A stretch of 64,000 bases of DNA from Tetmemena sp. SeJ-2015 (Eukaryota > Ciliophora > Spirotrichea > Sporadotrichida > Oxytrichidae), in contig JAJKFJ010022251.1 in the NCBI GenBank assembly GCA_027382625.1, forward strand, positions 1-64,000, written 5' to 3'. A model generated the notes under the pieces. The model was not told the DNA's origin and ran no database searches. It was given only the letters and a program-made list of their open reading frames with translations. Shown here piece by piece: positions 57,201 to 64,000 of this stretch (position 1 is its first letter; every line of letters starts with the position of its first letter). The position numbers and the translations under genes are program-made.

Positions 57201-58129
57201 TTGCAATCCAAATAACTTTCCTTTCAAATGGCATCCAGTTACTAGATATTCCTCACCACTCTATCAAGCTGATTAAGTTCGTGATCCACACCATCCAAAA
57301 CAGAAAGGAGGTGCTTAAGAAACCATTTGTGGATAACTTTGCATATGACTTGGGTTATTACCAATCGCAGACAATAGTTTTCTTTGCTATGGGGTTGATA
57401 TTTTCAGGTACGATGCCACTCATCTCACTCTTCATCACTCTCTTCTTCTCGATCAGGTACTACATAGAAAAGTACAACCTCACCTTTTCCTATAACAAGG
57501 AGTTTGAGGGCGGAGGAGTCATTAAGAAGCAAGTGCTGCCTTTCATGATGCTCGCCATCTACATGTTTGAGTTTAATTATAAAATGCATGCTGATTTTCT
57601 TAGTCTCTATTTAAAAAGTTCCTAAACCTGGGTTACTTTACTTTCCAGTTTGGGGAGGGTTTCTTCAAATGGGGACTTGCTTTCATAGCAGGGCAAACAC
57701 TGTTCATCATAATGCTTAACGCTCTCTACTCCCACAAAAAGAAGAAGCAACGCAAAGACCTTGCCAACTAAGTGGAGCAACTTAACGATGCAGCTCTCTC
57801 AATTGAGGACTACCACAGACAAAACCATAGTCAACAATATAATGTATAAGTTCACATATAAGTTCATAGGCTACTGCGAGAGGAGGATGAGGAGATGAAG
57901 CAGATGTAAAATGAAAACAGCAAGAAGAACAAACTCATGCAGTTCGTGGACTCTAATGTCCTCCTTAGCAATAATTATAACTTATATTATAATTAGCACA
58001 GAGAGGAGACTCACACTAGCAAACTTCCACATAATGACCGAGGATAATTTGAGCATCCTCCGCTAAGCATATCGCCATCCGTTTGAAAAGATCCCCGATA
58101 ATTATTTCGACCCTAATTTAGGTTATTGA
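54246..58129 (+). CDS. TMEM63/CSC1/OSCA-family mechanosensitive or osmosensitive cation channel
   Basis: Starts MGVDVNTLGVLTTLAIDLAG at 54246 with the first membrane helix (GAIVIFFGFLYVRSL). A long charged N-terminal loop follows (54350-55460). Next are helices LTVVNFAIFVPLYITGS (about 55608) and YFLINSIYLALALGFMYFYW (about 55805). The cytosolic loop has FVDHDIALHSVMVAGIDTRK, KKANRQAAKEGDHTRRMFYK, RRGCCKGVAKFDAEEYFKKK and GGYGFVTFISNLQVKQCL, typical of the family's RRM-like loop. The pore-forming 7-helix domain (RSN1_7TM/DUF221) starts QSDIIWENVY (about 56610), with IKSYVLIVLLFVICVLLLTP, LLIFNSGIVPVLIDVVAALE, YYQSQTIVFFAMGLIFSGTM and LPFMMLAIYMFEFNYKMHAD. It ends AYRHPFEKIPDNYFDPNLGY, TGA 58127-58129. 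An intron is likely at about 56116-56178. A one-base shift near 56846 and several AT-rich breaks remain. Confidence 0.85.
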
Positions 58130-58200
58130 TAAAGTAGAAGCAGTAGTTAATTTAAATTTGTGACATTTATTCACACTGTTATGGTTACAGTCTAAATAAC

Positions 58201-59570
58201 TCATGAAAAGGCAAAATACAAAACTTCAAGATAAAAAATTGTGTTTTTTTCTAAATCAGAAAGCTTTGGTTTAATTAAGGTAGTTTGGCTTCAAAGAGAA
58301 GCAACATTGGGCTATCTATTGAGATCACTTGTAGAATCGTTTTATTTGAGTTACTTTCTTCTGTTGATTTCTTGTTTGAGGTCTGCCCAGTGAATATCGT
58401 GCACAAACAAATCTTTCTCTAACTTTATTAGAGTGCTTGTCGACTTATCTAACACAATTCATTTAATAAGTATTTAAATGTATAAGCGGCGACTTGATCT
58501 CTTGGAGTCTTGGACTCAAATAAGGGAGTAAGTTCTCTACGTCTTTATTAAGAAGAAATCCAACTTCTCTTTCATCGTATTTGATAATATCGTAAATTGA
58601 CTTAGGGATGCTTTTGAAGAGCTTGTGATGTCTGAATTCCAAAATTCTCTCTATCACTTTAACTACAATGGAGGGCTTTAGTTTTGAAGCGAGCACGTAT
58701 TTACTACCTCCTTGCTCGTTTGAAGGTAGCTCCATCAGCAATATTTAACAGAATTTATCGTAGATATGCTCAAACATATAATTTAATGACTCCTCAAAGT
58801 GAACTGTAAATTTAGTTTTTCTTAGATTGATTTATCATTACTTTATTTCAAAGCCATTTTTACTATAATTCATTAAAAATTTATATATTCTTAAATAAGA
58901 ATATATGGCAATTAGATATATTTCCCTCTTTATATTCTATATTTATAAACTTATTTAAAATTAGAATTAAGTGATAGATTCTTGATTTGTTCCTCATAAA
59001 ACTGGATTCCTAAGTTGGTGATCTCGTCCGACAGATAATACTTCTTATCCGATTCTTATTAAAAAATACATTTACAAAATTATTTAAATCTTTTTCAATA
59101 GTAGTCATCAAGAAAATCTTCAACGCACTATGACTTATTCAAATAGATTTATTGGATTATTTTAATGAGCTATTTAGATCAGTTCATTCAAATCCAAAAA
59201 AAAAAGTAATAAAGATAGGATAATTGAAATATTTAAAAACATCCAAAGTATTCCTTTATAAAATTGAACGAGTATTTATTATTTATAAATATGTAAATGT
59301 AATGGGATATATTCTGTAGGTGGGAATTGAGTCTGATTAATTCCTCTATGTTTACTTGCATAGTTAAGTTAATGATGTCTTGACTTGCCTAGCTGATCAT
59401 TTTCTAGTCCTATTGGTGAATTGTCGTGCATTAATCAAATAAGCAAATAAGTTAATTAATGTTAATAAGATACTTAAATTGGTTGATAGATATTGCCATG
59501 TCACTTAAGAAGTGGATGTCGTTTTCTCTCAAGAATGAATCCTACTTTTAGATCTTTATTCATTTTATTA
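58201..59570 (-). CDS. Hypothetical helical protein
   Basis: Minus-strand pieces in order from the 5' side: QDSFLRENDIHFLSDMAISI (about 59520), MISQASQDIINLTMQVNIEE then LIRLNSHLQNI (about 59360), LNKSQCVEDFLDDYY (about 59110), ESDKKYYLSDEITNLGIQFY (about 59030), MLMELPSNEQGGSKYVLASK, LKPSIVVKVIERILEFRHHK, YDIIKYDEREVGFLLNKDVE (58741-58463), and LDKSTSTLIKLEKDLFVHDI with HWADLKQEINRRKQ (about 58430-58340), ending FAFS then TGA 58201-58203. AT-rich gaps (about 59430-59480, 59140-59300, 58780-58970) separate them, as expected for IESs. Predominantly alpha-helical and acidic/basic mixed. No family recognised. Confidence 0.5.
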
Positions 59571-60010
59571 TTCATATTATTATATAAATATTAAGAATTT
59601 AAGGAAAATAAATGCTTAATCAATTATAATATGCAAAGAATACGAATAAATAAGAACATTAATATTTTAATATTTTAAATTAATATGAATAATTAGTAGT
59701 TTATTTATAATTTGTATATAATGAATATTCCTATTTTGAAATCATAGTAAGATATAAATTTATCTTCGCAATTAAAACCCCTTTTCTTAATTAATTGTAA
59801 ATCAAATAGATTATTTTTACAAAAATATTTCCTAAAAAATAATACAACATTCTTAATTAGCTATCCTTCTTATTAGAACATGCAAATTATATAATGAAAA
59901 AAGGCTTTAATTACTTAATCTAATAAATTTAATTAAAAAATATATTTTTAGAGTGATTAATATAATTGAGAGTTTTGAAATGGTGACGATCATTTGGTTT
60001 CTCTAATGAA
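59571..60010. other. AT-rich intergenic region
   Basis: Very AT-rich; no supported ORF on either strand. Confidence 0.5.
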
Positions 60011-61470
60011 AGGACAGCTCTCGGTGTGGGGCGGTAAGTCTTAAGTTCGAGATATACCTAATTCTGAAGAAGAGAGCAATCTCAAGCAGCTAGCTGCTCC
60101 CGCCTATCAAGTTTATGTTCTCGATCTCATGCGTAGGCATCTATAAGATCAATAAGTTAACTACAATTTTAAAGCGAAGAGCGAGTTGAAGAGGTTTGTT
60201 ACTTTAACAGAAAAGAGTCTCATTTGGTTTTGGAGAATACACAATAAACAATCATTTATTACTTGTAAGCAAAAAGAATCTTGATAGAAGTTGCAAAGAA
60301 TCTGGAATTCGTCTTTTCTTAAAGGATGCGCAAGATATATGCTCCGAGAATAGTGATGTTGGGACTGAAGAAAGAGCCAGCCCCCTCGTAATTCTAAATT
60401 AAACTACACACTTTAAAGTATAAAAATAGACATATGACTTTAAGTAAAAGTAATTTTGATTATACAATTCTTGAGATAGTCGTACTCGTACTTCAACTGC
60501 TGTAAACTCAATTTCTGGAAACCCTACAGCAAAAGATTAAATCATCTAATTTAAATTAAAATGTCCTTTTTCACTGACCTTTTATTCACTTTCTTCAAAC
60601 TCTTCCAAGAATTAACGAAGACTCAGAAATAAATATTGAAGTTAATGTTTATAAGAACATTTTTGAGAAATTTGAGATCTTGGATATTGTTTATAGAACG
60701 AGTATTGAATTCTACGAGCTCCTAATTTTATAAGAAGAACTCAGACTCATTCTCCAGCTTCTGCCTGAGAAGTAATCGCATTTCTTTTAACTCGAGGGAG
60801 TTTAGGGTGTCTCTAAACACGCTAGAATACATAATCACTAAGAGGTCGTTGCAGGGGTACTTCACCCTGTTCGCTTATAAACATAACCTAAGAATAATTT
60901 TAACACTCGGTATTCATGTGAAGTTTATGTCCTTGTAGATTGACTTAACTATCCCTCTAATCTCTTAACTAAATTCATAAATGTTTGATTTAATTTTATG
61001 CTCTTTTGGGAATTCAGATGCCAAAGCTTAAATAGATAGCGCTATAGAAATATTAATCATTGCTTTTTGTAAAACTTACCAACTTTTGCGACTTCGAAAG
61101 ACTTAAGATCCTTGAAATCCTTGCTTTATGCTATTAAATCATAAAATAAAAATACTAAATTGCATTTCTTAAAATCTTAGAGGATTTGCCTTTTGAGGGC
61201 GAGAGTTTCCTGAGTTAAACTTTGCTTGATATGGTTGAGTCTTTCTTGTGTGAGGGCGGTGTACTCTTGCACATTTACATCTACGTCCTTTACTGAAAAT
61301 GATCTTGATGGTGCTTAATTCTGGAAAATTTTGGAATTGTGACTCTTAGTGAAAGGTTTCTATAGATTATTAATATGGTTGCTGCTGTTGTTATCCAGTA
61401 TAAAGCTTCTAGTTTGTTGAGTGTGAAGAATTTTCTGCTAGTCTATTCTAAGTTAGAGATTCGACTCCCA
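60011..61470 (-). CDS. Hypothetical protein, minus strand
   Basis: Minus-strand coding-like pieces from the 5' side: TRSFILDNNSSNHINNLQKP (about 61410), APSRSFSVKDVDVNVQEYTA then LTQERLNHIKQSLTQETLAL (about 61310-61200), SKDFKDLKSFEVAKV (about 61110), ANRVKYPCNDLLVIMYSSVF and RDTLNSLELKEMRLLLRQKL (about 60870-60750), SLQQLKYEYDYLKNC (about 60500), YEGAGSFFSPNITILGAYIL (about 60380), and LQMPTHEIENINLIGGSSQL with FHQRNQMIVTI (about 60140-60000). The plus strand at 60650-60900 is also open with Gln decoding, so strand choice there is less certain. Start and stop are not fixed; several TGA-containing gaps are probable IESs. No family recognised. Confidence 0.42.
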
Positions 61471-61918
61471 GTCATTATTTCACTTAAAAAGGATTGAGCT
61501 CTTTAACCTTTAAAAGAATGAGAGCTCCTCAATATGCAACTAACTTATATCAATTCAAAGACTTAGAGCTATGCAAATAATTCTTTAAGCGTATTTTTTC
61601 CAAAGTTTTAACTTATAAATGATTAAAATAACTTATCTTTGAGAACCTTTTCATTCATTCGAAACAGATATGGGTAATCTATAAAACCGTTTGATAGAGT
61701 TATATAAAATTAATCAATTTTTGATTTCATTTGATATCTTAGATTAATTGCTAGCAGATGTTCATTTTTATAAATTAATTAAAGCCTCTGATTCTTTCAT
61801 TTCTTTGCTTATCTAAAGTAGAAAAGCATACAATTTTGATCAAATAAATAAATGTTGAGGGTGGTTAGTAGTTGGATATGCCTGCAAGCTACAAGTATAA
61901 TCTTATAATTATTATATA
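61471..61918. other. AT-rich divergent intergenic region
   Basis: Lies between a minus-strand gene and the BPI-like plus-strand gene, so it should contain both promoters. No ORF or specific motif supported. Confidence 0.45.
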
Positions 61919-63637
61919 ATGAACAAAAGGATTCTACTATTACCACTCTTATTAGTTTCCACTGTCTACGAGACTGTGGCCGCTGTAAAGTCAGGACTAG
62001 CAGCAGCCATTCATTAAGATGTAGTCTAAGACTTCAAAAACTTTGCTGTCCCACTCCTCATAATTAAATAGCAAAAAATATTTAATCATTTTTTAACGTT
62101 CTCTCATCAACTAACTAAATGGAATGGACGCTTTCAAGGTTTAAGTGGATGGAGATGTGCATGGTGATATTCACAACATCTATTTAAACATAAGAATTGA
62201 TAGATAAGCATCATATATATTTTTTATCAAGTTCAACTTAAATGGAGACCCCAACAAAGATGTTTCTTTCCAGTTTGACCAAAGCTAGAACTTGATTGTC
62301 GCAACCATAAACAGCCTCTCGGGTCAACTAACTGGCAACACTTAGCTTTATTACAATTCTTGGATCTTGACTGCTGATCTCATTTCCGAGTACCTAATCA
62401 ATGTTGCACCAGGCGGTATCTCACTTTAAATGGCTCTGAGACCTATGAGTCAAGCTGATCCCTTAAACGGTAAAAGAGCTCTTCCATCTTTCCAGGTTGA
62501 TCCTAAGAGTTTCAAATTCCAGCTCAATTCAGATAAGATAACCATCGTTTTCAAAGACAACATCCTAGCTCAAGGTGTAGTCTTCCTTTTTGAAGGCCCT
62601 ATTTTTTCATTCCTTTCATCTGGACTCACAACTCTCTTGCCTGCTCCTCTTGAATCACAAATCAATAGCTACTTCAGAGATCAACATGGCTTCATGGATG
62701 TAGATAAATTCTGGCTTGACTACTCACTTCTCCAATTACCTAGAGTGACTGCTCAATAGATAGAAGCCTACATAGATGGAGGTTTATATGCTGACCTAGC
62801 AAAAGTCTTCAAAAACTTCAACTCCTATGAGTGACTTATAGATGATCCCTGCCGACAAAGGATTTATACAGGCTGCTATAGGTGAGTACGCTTTGAATCA
62901 GCTGTCCAAGACATTCTTCAATGATCACAGATTCGATGGTTCTCTGAGCTGGTTCTAATTCAGTGACCCTGAAACTTAAAGTGAGTTCACCAATGACTAT
63001 CTGAGTCAATTCCTCATCGAAATTCTATCTTACGACGAGGGCACTAACATCACCTATGCTTAATTTAATTCTTATAATGCTATTAAATAGACTGAGGAGC
63101 CTACTCTTGCTCTTCAACAAGACACTTTGAAATTGCATATGGCTTTTGATTTCTCAATCATCATTGACAGCACACAGGAGGTAGCTTGCACTTTCCACTT
63201 CAGTAACTTCAGTATGGTGCTGCAAATAGCATATGCTGACTTCAAGTTCAACCCCACTCCTAAGTCTCTCCTTCTGGGTAGCATCACTCTTGTTCAACAA
63301 TCTCCTAAGATTACGCAATATCAAATTTAATAGGATTCTAAATTAGTTTTATAAGATTTTGACTCCTATTGATGTACCAAGCTTTGTGAGTAATATCTAA
63401 GGAGTGAAGATGATCTTCGCTATGATGTTCCTGCCTTTGATTCAAGGAATCACTATTCCCAAATCGATTGGAGGCTGGATTGATATTTAGGAGTTTGATT
63501 TCAAGATATCTCAAAGTATCGTCAGTATTGCTGTGAAGCCTAAATTCCATGCTGAGAGACTTTTCTCACTTGCTAATCCTTTAGCTGTCGAAGCACTCTA
63601 TCTCGAAAATAAAAGTGCAATTAATTTCCTTCAGTGA
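61919..63637 (+). CDS. BPI/LBP/PLTP-family lipid-binding secreted protein
   Basis: ATG at 61919 opens a signal peptide (MNKRILLLPLLLVSTVYETV). The mature N-terminus, AAVKSGLAAAIHQDVVQDFK, is typical of the first BPI barrel. After a gap at about 62062-62115 the barrel continues (NGMDAFKVQVDGDVHGDIHN, SYIFFIKFNLNGDPNKDVSF, YYNSWILTADLISEYLINVA). The second barrel includes MIPADKGFIQAAIGEYALNQ, LSKTFFNDHRFDGSLSWF, TLKLHMAFDFSIIIDSTQEV, FKFNPTPKSLLLGSITLVQQ and FLPLIQGITIPKSIGGWIDI, ending ENKSAINFLQ at TGA 63635-63637. One IES (63306-63351, pointer TAAGATT) is resolved. A one-base shift near 62832 is unexplained. About 540 residues in total, close to the usual two-barrel length. Proteins of this fold bind lipids or lipopolysaccharide; the ligand here is unknown. 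Confidence 0.8.
63306..63351 (+). other. IES, 46 bp, pointer TAAGATT
   Basis: TAAGATT at 63306-63312 and 63352-63358. Removal gives VQQSPKILTPIDVPSFVSNI. Confidence 0.87.
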
Positions 63638-63850
63638 ATTTACAAAATAGAGCTATTCCACTTAAGTTCATAATAGCTTAAAATCGCTTTAAAAACTAAT
63701 TCACCTCATAGATTCTCTTTTTAACTTATAAAGAAAATTATTGATAGCTTTGATGCATGAATTAGTTAAGAAGGATGATGGATTAGAAATCTGAATAGAA
63801 GGTGATATCATATTTAGTAACTTTATAATTTTATAATATTTGGATCCAAG

Positions 63851-64000
63851 ATGCTCCCATCTAAAAGCTTATTGACTGTGGCCGCACTAGCCACAGTAGC
63901 CTCCCTTATGTGCTCCTACTCATACGCAGCTGTAGCTGGAGTCGCAGCAGCTGTTGACATCGAAGTTGTGAAATATTTATTTCCTTGTAATATATCTCTC
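63851..64000 (+). CDS. Start of a second BPI-like secreted protein (partial, runs off right edge)
   Basis: ATG at 63851 starts MLPSKSLLTVAALATVASLM, a signal peptide, followed by CSYSYAAVAGVAAAVDIEVV. The mature start resembles that of the complete BPI-like gene ending 213 bp upstream (AAV.SG.AAAI..DVV). This suggests a tandem paralogue. AT-rich sequence at 63965-64000 may be the start of an IES or intron. Only about 45 codons are visible. Confidence 0.55.
   Translation, partial: MLPSKSLLTVAALATVASLMCSYSYAAVAGVAAAVDIEVVKYLFPCNISL

Noticed and set aside
60650..60900. Plus-strand gene reading IFEKFEILDIVYRTSIEFYE
   Set aside because: The minus strand over the same bases also reads well and continues in neighbouring pieces, so the plus-strand version was not annotated; strand certainty is only moderate.
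1..64000. Bacterial or phage origin of the window
   Set aside because: GT-AG introns, NCBP3, ADAT3, NEK kinase and TMEM63-like proteins, and Gln decoding of TAA/TAG all point to a ciliate nucleus. Only the 40.1-40.6 kb insert could be foreign.
1..64000. Macronuclear (somatic) ciliate chromosome
   Set aside because: Pointer-flanked segments remain inside most genes and one gene is scrambled with inversions, which is incompatible with a processed somatic chromosome of a spirotrich.
1..64000. Telomeric repeats (C4A4/T4G4 type), germline transposons of the TBE type, CRISPR arrays, rRNA or tRNA genes
   Set aside because: I looked for repeat runs, transposase-like reading frames, regular spacer arrays and RNA-gene landmarks and saw none. 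A systematic search by software could still find a tRNA.

Overview
The window is best read as germline (micronuclear) DNA of a hypotrich/spirotrich ciliate of the Oxytricha-Stylonychia-Tetmemena type. Three observations support this. (1) Long, family-recognisable proteins appear on both strands only when TAA and TAG are read as glutamine and TGA is the sole stop. (2) The genes are interrupted every few hundred bases by short AT-rich segments (about 20-60 bp). Each is flanked by a 2-10 bp direct repeat (a 'pointer'), and removing the segment plus one repeat copy restores the frame. I resolved 19 such internal eliminated sequences (IESs) by hand. (3) The first gene is scrambled: its pieces lie out of order and on both strands, and matching 9-11 bp pointers join them into a continuous protein. 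Ordinary GT-AG introns are also present. I cannot name the species from sequence alone.

Region 1-13.7 kb is one scrambled gene for a very large secreted or surface protein of the fibrocystin-L (PKHD1L1) type: signal peptide, TIG/IPT repeats, PA14, more TIG repeats, G8, parallel beta-helix, second G8. The inferred macronuclear order is 5435-12522 (+), 2696-2474 (-), 13642-~12560 (-), [a short piece not found here], ~2713-3878 (+), 2275-1 (-) and on beyond the left edge. A separate small minus-strand gene (4404-4995) sits inside this array.

Region 13.8-34 kb holds mostly unscrambled genes: a RING/B-box/coiled-coil protein (-), a kelch protein (+), a long Gln/Ser-rich protein (+), the tRNA adenosine deaminase subunit ADAT3 (-), an NCBP3-like cap-binding protein (+), a hypothetical gene (+), an ankyrin-repeat gene (+) and a membrane protein (+).

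Region 34-49 kb holds an F-box/ankyrin gene, a NEK-type protein kinase with coiled-coil tail, a Gln-rich gene broken by a GC-rich 0.5 kb insert between direct repeats, several small hypothetical genes, and an SSNA1-like coiled-coil gene. Region 49-64 kb holds a clean 140-residue gene, a CEP19-like gene (-), a C2-domain/coiled-coil gene (+), a TMEM63/CSC1/OSCA-type channel gene (+), two minus-strand hypothetical genes, and a BPI/LBP-family gene followed by the start of a probable tandem paralogue at the right edge.

The genes do not form an operon or pathway. What unites them is the germline architecture. Several coding regions carry apparent one-base frame breaks that IES removal does not explain; these may be assembly errors, so exact exon boundaries should be treated as approximate unless a pointer is given.
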